Assembly: GCF_014049385.1 (NCBI RefSeq)
Contig: NZ_JACAOA010000019.1
Location: 1 to 42,492, forward strand
Reading direction: 5' to 3'
Source: Ruoffia halotolerans
GTDB lineage: Bacteria; Bacillota; Bacilli; Lactobacillales; Aerococcaceae
DNA length: 42,492 nucleotides
The notes below the pieces were generated by a model. It was given only the letters and a program-made list of their open reading frames with translations. It did no database searches and was not told where the DNA came from. Every line of letters starts with the position of its first letter. Position 1 is the stretch's first letter. Positions 28,836 to 38,029 of this stretch are shown in pieces. A program made the position numbers and the translations under genes.

Positions 28836-29783
28836 ATGATGGAAATTAGTCAAATGCAATATTTTGTAGAAATTGTTCAATCAGATTGTAACCTGACTGT
28901 CGCGGCTGAGAATTTATATGTTTCTCAGTCAGCGTTGAGTCAGTTTATTAAAAACTTTGAACATCAACAGGGAGTTTCTTTATTCAATCGAAAAAATGGG
29001 CGAATTGTGAATGTTTCTGATTCTGGAATGCATGTGTATCAATCAGCATTAAAAGTATTAAATCAATATAATGGACTTGAACATGTCATTGAAAGAGAAT
29101 CTTTATTCCAAAAAGGGACGATAAAAATTGGGATTCACCCATCGTATTTGCGATTTTTCTTTAATAAGTTTATACCTCGCTTTCTGATAGAGAATCCAGA
29201 TGCACATATCGAAATTGTTGAAGCAGGTACGAATGAATTACAACAGATGCTAGAAGATAATGTCATTCATATCGCAGTTCTAGCACCGCCGAAAGATTTT
29301 GATACGTCAAAATATGAAGTACATCCCTTAGTTCGAACTGAAGTAGTTGCCTTTATGGGACCAGATCATCCACTCGTTACAAAACGTTTATTAAAATGGA
29401 ACCACTTAGACAGCTATCATTATGCAACCTATAACAAAAAAGATGCCGTCTATTATTTTGTAGAAGACAAATTAAAAGAAAATAACAGTACAGCAAAGCA
29501 ATTATTTACCTCAAGTTCTTGGGATTATATGATAGAAACAGTGATCTACAACGAATTAATCGCTCTTTTACCGACAGTTTACTTTAGTATGTTTATTTCA
29601 AGACTAAACCAAATAGGTGTAGTAGAAAAGCGTTTTGAGGATCCAATTCCGTATATCCCGACATTAATGCGAGAGAAGAAGAAGCATTATTCTAAAGTGG
29701 AAGATTTTGTTTTTCAATCTATATATAATAATTTCCATTTTGAAAATGATACATTAAAATACGATTTTTTATTAGATGATTAG
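28836..29783 (+). CDS. LysR-family transcriptional regulator
   Basis: A 315-residue LTTR. The N-terminal winged helix (about 4-63) has LTVAAENLYVSQSALSQFIKN as the helix-turn-helix and GVSLFNRKNGR as the wing. The effector domain starts near 90 (GTIKIGIHPSYL). The ATG at 28836 has GAGGTG six bases upstream. Uniquely among regulators here it is embedded between the crotonase and the reductase gene, so it probably controls this fatty-acid cluster with an acyl-CoA or related co-inducer; that is inference. Unlike many LTTRs it is not divergent from its likely target. Confidence 0.85.
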   Translation: MMEISQMQYFVEIVQSDCNLTVAAENLYVSQSALSQFIKNFEHQQGVSLFNRKNGRIVNVSDSGMHVYQSALKVLNQYNGLEHVIERESLFQKGTIKIGIHPSYLRFFFNKFIPRFLIENPDAHIEIVEAGTNELQQMLEDNVIHIAVLAPPKDFDTSKYEVHPLVRTEVVAFMGPDHPLVTKRLLKWNHLDSYHYATYNKKDAVYYFVEDKLKENNSTAKQLFTSSSWDYMIETVIYNELIALLPTVYFSMFISRLNQIGVVEKRFEDPIPYIPTLMREKKKHYSKVEDFVFQSIYNNFHFENDTLKYDFLLDD

Positions 29784-29885
29784 ATATGAGCTAGGAACGG
29801 GTAACAAAACTTAACAGGGAATAGGTTGTTATTTGTTTGAAATCATCGCTCTATCATCATCGAAAAATGAAGGAGAGATGATTCG

Positions 29886-30857
29886 ATGCAAACAAGAGTC
29901 ACGGAACTATTAAATATTAAGTACCCAATTATTCAAGGAGCCATGCAATATATGTCGCTAGCGGAGTTAGCTTCAGCGGTATCTAATGCAGGGGGGTTAG
30001 GAATTGTTCCAGCGATGGCTTTTCCAGATGTTGATGCTTTGCGAGAAGAAATTCGAAAAGTGCGCAGTTTAACTGATAAGCCTTTTGCCTTTAATATTTC
30101 TTTAGTGCCAGAAGTTGTGATGCCAGCGGTCATTAATGATTATATTCAAGTATTAATTGAAGAAAAGGTACCGGTTGTTGAAACCTCAGGACAAAGACCG
30201 GACAAATTCATTAAACCACTGAAAGATGCAGGCATTATTGTCATCCATAAAGTAACGTCAATTCGGCACGCTTTAGCGGCTCAATCCGATGGCGCGGATA
30301 TTATTACAATGGTTGGAGCAGAAGGCGGTGGACATCCAGGCTTAGATCAAGTCAGTGGTCAAATCCTTTGGGCAAAAGCAGCTGAAGAATTGGATGTACC
30401 TGTTCTTGCAGCTGGAGGGATTGTTGATGGTAAGAGTATGTATGCTGCCATGGCATTAGGAGTGGACGGTGTGTTAATGTCTACTCGATTCCTAGCTACG
30501 CCTGAAGTGAATGCCTCTGATGCTTATCGCCAAGCCCTATTATCCGTTCCAGAGTATGGGACAGTCTTAACAATGAAGTCACTTCGCAATGCGATGCGAG
30601 TCGCTAATAATAAGATGGCTCAAGATATTCTTAAAGCAGAAGCGAATGGAGCGACTTTAGAAGAGTTGATGCCATTAATTTCAGGTAGACGCTCTTATGA
30701 AGCGATGAAAAATGGGGATATCGATGGTTCACAATTAAGTATGGGACAAGGTATTGGTCGAATCCATGAGATTAAACCGGTATCAGATATCTTCACTGAA
30801 ATGCTTGAAGACTTTAATCAAGTTCACACACGTATGACACAATTAAATTCAAATTAA
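29886..30857 (+). CDS. FMN-dependent nitronate monooxygenase / enoyl reductase-like protein
   Basis: A 323-residue TIM-barrel flavoprotein of the 2-nitropropane dioxygenase/FabK superfamily. Seen: the start TRVTELLNIKYPIIQGAMQ, the FMN phosphate loops AAGGIVDGKSMYAAMALG and GVLMSTRFLATPE, and the catalytic-His region GAEGGGHPG. Members include nitronate monooxygenase, FabK enoyl-ACP reductase and NADH:quinone reductase (PA1024 type). Because all neighbours handle acyl-CoA, reduction of an enoyl-CoA or electron disposal are candidate roles. The specific reaction cannot be assigned. GAAGGAG precedes the ATG; a terminator follows. Confidence 0.8.
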   Translation: MQTRVTELLNIKYPIIQGAMQYMSLAELASAVSNAGGLGIVPAMAFPDVDALREEIRKVRSLTDKPFAFNISLVPEVVMPAVINDYIQVLIEEKVPVVETSGQRPDKFIKPLKDAGIIVIHKVTSIRHALAAQSDGADIITMVGAEGGGHPGLDQVSGQILWAKAAEELDVPVLAAGGIVDGKSMYAAMALGVDGVLMSTRFLATPEVNASDAYRQALLSVPEYGTVLTMKSLRNAMRVANNKMAQDILKAEANGATLEELMPLISGRRSYEAMKNGDIDGSQLSMGQGIGRIHEIKPVSDIFTEMLEDFNQVHTRMTQLNSN

Positions 30858-30891
30858 GCGAATTAAAGGTCAACTAAATAAAAATTCATTG

Positions 30892-30927
30892 AGTAGACTG
30901 AGTGGCAAACACTGGGTCTACTTTTTT
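30892..30927 (+). terminator. terminator after the FMN reductase-like gene
   Basis: AGTAGAC/GTCTACT with inner AGTG/CACT pairing around a 5-base loop, then six Ts. Confidence 0.88.
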
Positions 30928-30951
30928 AACAACAACTTAAGAGGTGTATAG

Positions 30952-32517
30952 ATGGATACAAAAGAAATATCAGTAAAAGATGTCATGCAATATGTTCCAG
31001 ATCAAGCTCAGCTTGCCACGACGACATATGGTTTAGGAGGTATGCCAGAAGAGCTATTAAAAGAACTGGGTGCCTACTACGAAGAGCATCAACATCCAAA
31101 AGATGTTACTTTAATGGCTGTGGCTGGAATAAGTCGTGGCGAAGGAACAGGTATGGATTACTTGCTTGAACCCGGCTTGTTAAAGCGTTTTATCGGAACA
31201 CACATGAGTGGGGCGCCTTTATCAGCAAAAGCTGCTCTAGCAAATCAGTATGAATTGTATATGCTCCCACAAGGAATCATTGGTAAACTCTACCGAGATG
31301 CAGCAGCGAAAGGACCGGGTGTGTGGAGTAAAGTTGGTATTGGAACGTTTGTAGATCCTCGCCAAGAGGGAGGGCGCATTAATGACCGTGCAAAAGCAGC
31401 CGAAGAATTGGTAGAAGTTACTCAAGTAAACGGGGAAGAATGGTTGTATTTTAAACCTTTACCCATCAATGTGTCTTTTATCAAAGCGACCTATGCAGAT
31501 CCTAAAGGAAACTTATCATTTATTCATGAGCCTTTGAAACTCGAAGCACTCACACTTGCGATGGCAGCGAAGAACGCAGGTGGAATTGTCATTGCTCAAG
31601 TTGAGGACGTCGTAGCAACTGGAACGCTTCCAGCTAAAGAAGTTGACGTACCAGGTGTACTTGTGGATTATGTTGTAAAAGCTAAACCAGAATACCATCA
31701 ACAAACCTTTATGACCCAGTATAGTCCGCTCTTATCCAATGAAATTAGAACACCAAAAGTGAAGAGCCGGAAGTTACCCCTCGATAACAAAACAGTAATC
31801 GCAAGACGGGCGGTGCGAGAGTTAAAGCCAAACAGTTTTATCAATATTGGCGTTGGAATGGCAGATAAAGTGTCACGGTTAATTAATGAGGCCGATCTAT
31901 TAGATCAGTTCACTCTGAACACAGACTTAGGTGCAATCGGTGGAATGACAGCCTCAGATTATAATTATGGTACGAACTATAATGCAGATGCGATTATCAA
32001 TACCTTAGATATGTTTGATTATTATCACGGGGGTGGCATAGATACAACTGTGTTGGGCTTTGGTCAGATGGATGTTAATGGAAATATGAATACTACACAA
32101 ATTGGAGATATGCTCATTGGTCCAGGTGGTATGATCGATATTTCAGCAAGTGCTTCAAAAATAATCTTTATTGGAACCTTTACTGTTAAAGGGGAAACTA
32201 GCGTAGAGAATGGGCAACTCGTCATTAATCACGCAGGTGTCGATAAGAAGTTTAAATCTGCCTTGTCGCATATTACATTCTCAAGTAAAGAAGCCATTGC
32301 TAATGGCAAAGAAATCATCATTGTAACGGACAGAGCTGTATTTGAAATTAATAAAAATTCAAAACTTGTGCTAACTGAAATTGCTCAAGGATTAGACTTA
32401 GAAAATGATATCTTAGATTGGATGGAGTTTGAACCTCTGATTTCAGACAAACTGAAAGTGATTGACACAAGTTACTACAGTGAATCATGGAGTTTAAGAG
32501 ACTATATAAAAGAATAA
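30952..32517 (+). CDS. family I acyl-CoA transferase (alpha/beta fused)
   Basis: A 521-residue single-chain CoA-transferase of the propionate CoA-transferase/YdiF type, moving CoA between an acyl-CoA and an acid such as acetate. The first half is the alpha-like domain (GLGGMPEELLKELG ... GIGTFVDPRQEGGRIN); the second is beta-like (INIGVGMADKVS ... NYNADAIINT ... FDYYHGGGIDTTVLG). At the position of the catalytic Glu (usually T-V-E-x-G) the sequence reads NTDLGAIGG, so residue 325 is Asp. AGAGGTG precedes the ATG. A terminator upstream and none of the cre signals make it a separate unit, yet it is adjacent to the beta-oxidation genes, where it could activate short acids or drain product CoA. 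Confidence 0.85.
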   Translation: MDTKEISVKDVMQYVPDQAQLATTTYGLGGMPEELLKELGAYYEEHQHPKDVTLMAVAGISRGEGTGMDYLLEPGLLKRFIGTHMSGAPLSAKAALANQYELYMLPQGIIGKLYRDAAAKGPGVWSKVGIGTFVDPRQEGGRINDRAKAAEELVEVTQVNGEEWLYFKPLPINVSFIKATYADPKGNLSFIHEPLKLEALTLAMAAKNAGGIVIAQVEDVVATGTLPAKEVDVPGVLVDYVVKAKPEYHQQTFMTQYSPLLSNEIRTPKVKSRKLPLDNKTVIARRAVRELKPNSFINIGVGMADKVSRLINEADLLDQFTLNTDLGAIGGMTASDYNYGTNYNADAIINTLDMFDYYHGGGIDTTVLGFGQMDVNGNMNTTQIGDMLIGPGGMIDISASASKIIFIGTFTVKGETSVENGQLVINHAGVDKKFKSALSHITFSSKEAIANGKEIIIVTDRAVFEINKNSKLVLTEIAQGLDLENDILDWMEFEPLISDKLKVIDTSYYSESWSLRDYIKE

Positions 32518-32525
32518 ATAAAACA

Positions 32526-32562
32526 AAGCTCTTACAAGTGGAATCTTGGAGAGCTTCTTTAT
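32526..32562 (+). terminator. terminator-like hairpin after the CoA-transferase
   Basis: AAGCTCT/AGAGCTT with inner CAAG/CTTG pairing, then the short T-rich tail CTTTAT. It is moderately convincing. Confidence 0.6.
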
Positions 32563-32664
32563 ATTCTGTGTGTATTTTCACTGACTTGGTGGTAAGATAT
32601 GTGAAAGTGAGAAAAGACCATTTGTTGATGATTTCACTAAAGAATGTGTGTTATTATATGTTAG

Positions 32665-32693
32665 TTGAAAATAAAAAGGTAATACATTATAAT
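32665..32693 (+). promoter_or_regulatory. hslO promoter
   Basis: TTGAAA (32665-32670), a 17-bp spacer and a perfect TATAAT (32688-32693), about 33 bp before the start codon. Confidence 0.85.
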
Positions 32694-32725
32694 GCAACAT
32701 GGAATTTTCATGGAGGAATGAACAT

Positions 32726-33601
32726 ATGACTGATAAATTATTACGTGCGCTTGCCTTTGATGGGCAAGTTAAAGTGTATGTGATTGATGCGAAAAATACA
32801 GTTGAAGAAGCAAGAAAACGTCACGATACTTGGCGCACTGCGACAGCTGCATTAGGGAGAACTTTAATTGGAACGGCCTTGCTCGCTGCGAATTTAAAAG
32901 GGAATGACCAAATAACTGCAGATATCACAGGGGAAGGGCCTTTAGGTCGAATCCTAGCGACAAGTGATGCAAAAATGAACTTGAGAGGTTTTGTAAATAA
33001 CCCACAAGTTGCTTTAGATTCAAATGAAGAAGGAAAAATTGATGTCAAGGGTGCTGTAGGCTTACCAGGATTCTTAAAAGTAAGTAAACAAATTGAAAAC
33101 TACGAACCTTACACAGGACAAGTGCCATTAATCAGTGGGGAGCTTGCAGAAGACTTTACCTATTATATGGCGGTGTCAGAGCAAACGCCTTCATCTATCG
33201 GACTAAGTGTTTTAGTTGATAAAGGAGATATTGTTGCGCAAGCCGGCGGTTTTATGATTCAAGTCATGCCAGGGGCAACAGAAGAAACCATCTCTGCTTT
33301 AGAAGACAAAATTAATAACTTAGGTAGAGTATCTGATTTGTTAAATAGTGGCTTAACAGTAGAACAGCTATTAGATAGATTGGTTGGCGAAGGTAATTCT
33401 AAGATTTTAGATTATTTAGATGTCCGCTTTAACTGTCATTGTTCAAAGGAACGTTTCTCTGATGGAATTAAATTATTAGGTAAGGATGATATTCAAGCAA
33501 TGATTGACGAAGATCATGGCGCAGAAGTAGTCTGTCATTACTGCAATGAAGCCTATCAGTTTAGCGAAGAAGAATTGCTTGCCTTGGTAGAAGAAGCTTA
33601 G
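32726..33601 (+). CDS. hslO: redox-regulated chaperone Hsp33
   Basis: Hsp33 is a cytosolic holdase switched on by oxidation. It has 291 residues. The N-terminal domain (DKLLRALAFDGQVKVYVIDA ...) is canonical. The zinc centre near the C-terminus has the four cysteines Cys237 and Cys239 in FNCHCSKERF and Cys270 and Cys273 in CHYC, all present, so the redox switch should work. The ATG at 32726 is preceded by GGAGG; an in-frame ATG at 32699 has no ribosome site. In Firmicutes hslO commonly follows ftsH; here the fatty-acid cluster lies between them. Confidence 0.95.
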   Translation: MTDKLLRALAFDGQVKVYVIDAKNTVEEARKRHDTWRTATAALGRTLIGTALLAANLKGNDQITADITGEGPLGRILATSDAKMNLRGFVNNPQVALDSNEEGKIDVKGAVGLPGFLKVSKQIENYEPYTGQVPLISGELAEDFTYYMAVSEQTPSSIGLSVLVDKGDIVAQAGGFMIQVMPGATEETISALEDKINNLGRVSDLLNSGLTVEQLLDRLVGEGNSKILDYLDVRFNCHCSKERFSDGIKLLGKDDIQAMIDEDHGAEVVCHYCNEAYQFSEEELLALVEEA

Positions 33602-33622
33602 TTTAGATTATTAAGACAAACA

Positions 33623-33651
33623 TTGTATTTATTGGTTAGATGTGCTTTAAT
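33623..33651 (+). promoter_or_regulatory. lysS promoter
   Basis: TTGTAT (33623-33628), a 17-bp spacer and TTTAAT (33646-33651) preceded by TGC. It lies 38 bp before the lysS start. Confidence 0.6.
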
Positions 33652-33677
33652 TTTTAAGAGAAGTAATAAGTGAATGA

Positions 33678-35201
<1,524 letters not shown>

Positions 35202-35292
35202 TAACACCTAGACTATTCGCTTCAAGCATTAAATTTAATTAAATCATCTAACCATGGTAAACTATTTATATAGACGTCAAGGAGGCGATTTA

Positions 35293-35580
35293 ATGGAGTT
35301 TAAAAGAGAAGGTAACGCAATTGTATATCGTGATGAAGCAGATAAGCTATTAGCGGAAATTACGTTTCCACCCAGCTCATCAAACGACAAAGTAGTAGTC
35401 GCTGATCATACTTTTACAGAGCCCTCATTAAGAGGACAAGGGATTGCAGGTAAACTTTTAGATGAATTAGTATCAGAAATGGGCAAAGAAGGTAAGAAAA
35501 TCAAAGCGACTTGTCCGTATGTTGTGAGAAAATTCAAAGAAGAACCTGAAAAGTATGACTATATCAACGCTGATAAATAA
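35293..35580 (+). CDS. small GNAT-family N-acetyltransferase
   Basis: A 95-residue YjdJ/NATD1-type acetyltransferase. It carries the acetyl-CoA binding signature LRGQGIAGKLL and the subfamily ending CPYVVRKFKEEPEKYDYI. Proteins of this size consist only of the core fold; the substrate is unknown. The ATG at 35293 follows AAGGAGG closely; an upstream in-frame ATG at 35254 has no site. The last 100 bp lie inside the 200-bp repeat made by the neighbouring insertion sequence, so the gene itself stays intact and keeps its terminator. Confidence 0.82.
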   Translation: MEFKREGNAIVYRDEADKLLAEITFPPSSSNDKVVVADHTFTEPSLRGQGIAGKLLDELVSEMGKEGKKIKATCPYVVRKFKEEPEKYDYINADK

Positions 35581-35587
35581 CATATTT

Positions 35588-35625
35588 TCGGCTATTTGTT
35601 AAAAATTAACAAATAGCCGATTTTT
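35588..35625 (+). terminator. terminator after the GNAT gene (left copy)
   Basis: TCGGCTATTTGTTA and its perfect complement, a 5-base loop, then five Ts. Confidence 0.92.
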
Positions 35626-35648
35626 CTTAAAAATAATGCTCAATACTA

Positions 35649-35677
35649 TTGACGAAAGTAAATCCTCATGATACTAT
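35649..35677 (+). promoter_or_regulatory. orphan copy of the str operon promoter
   Basis: TTGACG (35649-35654), a 17-bp spacer and TACTAT (35672-35677), identical to the promoter at 37843. It now points into the insertion sequence, antisense to the transposase gene, and no longer reaches rpsL. Confidence 0.75.
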
Positions 35678-35705
35678 ACCCTGTTTTTGACAGTTTAATA
35701 GCGCG

Positions 35706-35755
35706 AAAACCTCCCGAATCGTTGACAATTCAACGGTTTAGGAGGTTTTGTTTAT
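35706..35755. terminator. hairpin at the left end of the insertion sequence
   Basis: AAAACCTCC/GGAGGTTTT with inner CGTTG/CAACG pairing. T tracts flank both sides, so it can end transposase transcripts (minus) and also transcripts entering from the orphan promoter (plus). Confidence 0.8.
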
Positions 35756-35770
35756 GCTGTTTTTTGCGTA

Positions 35771-37540
35771 CTATTTTCTCTCTCGAATATTTTTTTCAAT
35801 TGTTTTTAATTTCTTTTTAGTCAATAACTGGTAGTCTGTGCGAAAACCACTTGCTTGATGAATACTATCTGTCACGTGGGTGCGTGTGTAGTGAGGTAGA
35901 AAGTTATCTTCAGTCAGTTTGGTCAGCTTCATACCGCGCAGCGCTTGAATAATCTCACAAATAGTATGTTGACTATTCATTCTTTTTTCAAGCATTCTAA
36001 AAATCAGTAGGGATAAGAAGCAGGTCAAGAAATGCGCTTTAATCCGATTTTCTTTGCTTAGATAGATGGGGCGGCTCTTGAACTCTGTCTTCATGATTTT
36101 AAAACTTTCTTCAATTTCCCAACGTCGCTGATTGACCGCAATAATATCTTCTACTTCTGTCTCCAGATTTGTTGCGACACAGTAAAAACCATCATATTGC
36201 GCTTCTTTGTCAATCACCGATTGATCTAGTGCATAATAATCTTTCGCTAATTCTCCTTCCGCTGTCGCTGAAGAACGTTTGATAAAACGATCCGGTGAAT
36301 GCGGATTGTTTGTTTTCAAGGGTTCTTTTTGATCGAGCTTTTTAAGGGCACGATCGATTTGACGTTCGCGGATGTTCGCTTGGTAGGCTTTATACTTAGG
36401 CGAAAAAGTGACGATGTACCGCTCTTCTAGCGGACGAATGTCCTGTTTCTTTTCTTCCGTAGTCCGTTCAGCGGGCTCCCATCGCTCTTTGTAGTAGGTT
36501 TTCGTTCGGTCATCCAGATCGATTTCATCAAGATTGAATAGTTTACGGTGGTCGGGGTCCCCAGGTTGTGTATGAGCTAACTGCCAACCCGTTTTATCGA
36601 GTGCCCATTCTTTCAATGGTTTGCGAAACTTCTTGAGTGACTGAGTCGTGACATACCGACGACTGTGGGTGTTATTGAAACGACGATTGGCATTGGAACT
36701 AAGCCCCGCATCTGTGCAAACAACAAGTTCAGATAGATTGAAGTCGCGGATGACGCGTTTCTCAAGTGGTTTAAGTGAGGGCTGTTCATTATTACTTCCT
36801 GCGAACATCGTATAGGCTAGGGGTAAGCCAGAACCATCCATGAATAAACCCATCTGCACAATCGGATTGGGGCGATTCTCTTTACTCTTACCATATTTAC
36901 GCAAGTCATCTTCTTCCTCTATTTCGAAGAAGAAATTGGTGCAATCATAATACAAAACGCGTGTGTCACGTTCGATTAACGCCGCACTGTTTTTATAGAC
37001 TGCTTCTTGAATACGTTCGCTGTGCTCTGCGAGGACGTCCAATCCTCGATAAATATGTTGGAGTTCCAACGAAGGCGGTGTGAGGTAAGACTTGCTTAAC
37101 TGTAAAGAATGTCGCTTAGAACTTGGATATAAAATGCGAGTGGATACTAAGGTTTTGAGCACCTGACCTAAGTCAAATGTTATGCGAGACTGTTGAGCGA
37201 TTTGCGTGCAAACACGATCCAACTTCAACTCATAAAATAACTTATCGATAAACAGGTAACCAATATCATACCCATTTTGGTTATCGCGCTCGATTAAGCG
37301 TTCGCTATCAAATTCTTTCACCACAGTCACTTTCCCTTTGGCCTCTGCTTCGCTCAATTCACGGGCGATTTTTCTGGCGTAGTCCATGGGTGCCATCTCA
37401 GGGCATAGCTGTTGAAGTGTTTCATGATTGCCTAAGTTTTGAACAATTTCTGTAGAACGCTTGCCATCCGGCTTCGTAATATCTCGAATAATCGAATAAG
37501 AAATAGAGCCTTTAGTAGATTTTACAGTTTTCACACGCAT
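35771..37540 (-). CDS. IS1634-family DDE transposase
   Basis: A 589-residue DDE transposase. Catalytic residues by pattern: Asp199 in VLYYDCTNFFFE, Asp277 in VVCTDAGLSSNANRR, and the R-x3-E-x6-K signature Arg473, Glu477, Lys484 in RRWEIEESFKIMK, followed by the family's PIYLSKENRIKAHFLTCF. The ATG at 37540 follows AAGGATGGTGA and gives the usual start MRVKTVKSTKG; an in-frame upstream ATG at 37591 lies over the promoter. It is full length with no frameshift, so it may be active. The promoter lies within the element. Confidence 0.95.
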   Translation of the reverse strand: MRVKTVKSTKGSISYSIIRDITKPDGKRSTEIVQNLGNHETLQQLCPEMAPMDYARKIARELSEAEAKGKVTVVKEFDSERLIERDNQNGYDIGYLFIDKLFYELKLDRVCTQIAQQSRITFDLGQVLKTLVSTRILYPSSKRHSLQLSKSYLTPPSLELQHIYRGLDVLAEHSERIQEAVYKNSAALIERDTRVLYYDCTNFFFEIEEEDDLRKYGKSKENRPNPIVQMGLFMDGSGLPLAYTMFAGSNNEQPSLKPLEKRVIRDFNLSELVVCTDAGLSSNANRRFNNTHSRRYVTTQSLKKFRKPLKEWALDKTGWQLAHTQPGDPDHRKLFNLDEIDLDDRTKTYYKERWEPAERTTEEKKQDIRPLEERYIVTFSPKYKAYQANIRERQIDRALKKLDQKEPLKTNNPHSPDRFIKRSSATAEGELAKDYYALDQSVIDKEAQYDGFYCVATNLETEVEDIIAVNQRRWEIEESFKIMKTEFKSRPIYLSKENRIKAHFLTCFLSLLIFRMLEKRMNSQHTICEIIQALRGMKLTKLTEDNFLPHYTRTHVTDSIHQASGFRTDYQLLTKKKLKTIEKNIRERK

Positions 37541-37561
37541 ATTATCACCATCCTTAGACGT

Positions 37562-37591
37562 ATTATACCACATTGTACGAATTGTACGCAA
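37562..37591 (-). promoter_or_regulatory. transposase promoter
   Basis: On the minus strand: TTGCGT (37586-37591), an 18-bp spacer and a perfect TATAAT (37562-37567), about 22 bp before the ATG. Confidence 0.7.
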
Positions 37592-37611
37592 TAATAAAGT
37601 GTTGAAATTGA

Positions 37612-37636
37612 CAAAAAAATAGCCTTACAATAGGCT
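37612..37636 (-). terminator. minus-strand terminator upstream of the transposase
   Basis: AGCCT and AGGCT arms around a 6-base loop, then A and seven Ts on the minus strand. It would stop outside minus-strand transcription from entering the transposase gene, a common self-limiting device of insertion sequences. Confidence 0.5.
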
Positions 37637-37674
37637 TAATAAGACTTTTTGAGAGATGAAACTGTCAAAGACCC

Positions 37675-37774
37675 GGGCAAAGAAGGTAAGAAAATCAAAG
37701 CGACTTGTCCGTATGTTGTGAGAAAATTCAAAGAAGAACCTGAAAAGTATGACTATATCAACGCTGATAAATAA
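37675..37774 (+). pseudogene. 3' fragment of the GNAT gene in the right repeat copy
   Basis: The last 33 codons and stop of the acetyltransferase gene, duplicated by the insertion. It has no start or ribosome site and is not expected to be translated. The perfect terminator (37782-37819) is duplicated along with it. Confidence 0.93.
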
Positions 37775-37781
37775 CATATTT

Positions 37782-37819
37782 TCGGCTATTTGTTAAAAAT
37801 TAACAAATAGCCGATTTTT
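37782..37819 (+). terminator. duplicated GNAT terminator (right copy)
   Basis: Identical to the hairpin at 35588-35625. Here it would end transcripts leaving the right end of the insertion sequence and so insulate the str promoter. Confidence 0.9.
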
Positions 37820-37842
37820 CTTAAAAATAATGCTCAATACTA

Positions 37843-37871
37843 TTGACGAAAGTAAATCCTCATGATACTAT
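37843..37871 (+). promoter_or_regulatory. str operon (rpsL-rpsG-fusA) promoter
   Basis: TTGACG (37843-37848), a 17-bp spacer and TACTAT (37866-37871). It is followed by a leader of about 150 bases with several small hairpins (ATGAC/GTCAT, CAGTC/GACTG, CACAC/GTGTG) before rpsL. I see no known regulatory RNA in the leader. Confidence 0.8.
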
Positions 37872-38029
37872 ACCTAAGGTGTTTTAATGACAGATTCCTG
37901 GTCATCAGTCGTGCTGACTGCTTTAAAACTCTTATCTTAAGCAACTGAAAAGTTGTTTATTGAATTCCACTATAAAATGACACACTTGGATGTGTGGACT
38001 AAGAAAAGAAGACGGGAGGAGGACAATTC

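Larger units (their letters stand above)
35481..35680 (+). repeat. 200-bp direct repeat (target duplication), left copy
   Basis: Identical over all 200 bases to 37675-37874, offset 2194 bp. It starts GGGCAAAGAAGG inside the GNAT gene and ends CATGATACTATACC. It carries the last 33 GNAT codons, a terminator and a -35/-10 pair. Confidence 0.95.
35681..37674 (-). mobile_element. IS1634-family insertion sequence
   Basis: A 1994-bp element lying exactly between the two copies of the 200-bp repeat. Imperfect terminal inverted repeats match 13 of 16 bases: CTGTTTTTGACAGTTT at the left end, GGGTCTTTGACAGTTT reading in from the right. It carries one transposase gene on the minus strand, its promoter, a hairpin downstream of the gene and a small minus-strand terminator near the right end. 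IS1634 elements are known for unusually long, variable target duplications, which fits. Identical repeats indicate recent insertion. Confidence 0.93.
37675..37874 (+). repeat. 200-bp direct repeat (target duplication), right copy
   Basis: An exact copy of 35481-35680. It supplies the live str operon promoter at its right edge: the repeat ends three bases after the -10 box. Confidence 0.95.

Noticed and set aside
29802-29831. TAACAA/TTGTTA inverted repeat before the FMN reductase-like gene as a LysR operator
   Set aside because: The arms are only six bases with a 20-base gap in AT-rich DNA and do not fit the usual T-N11-A pattern well.
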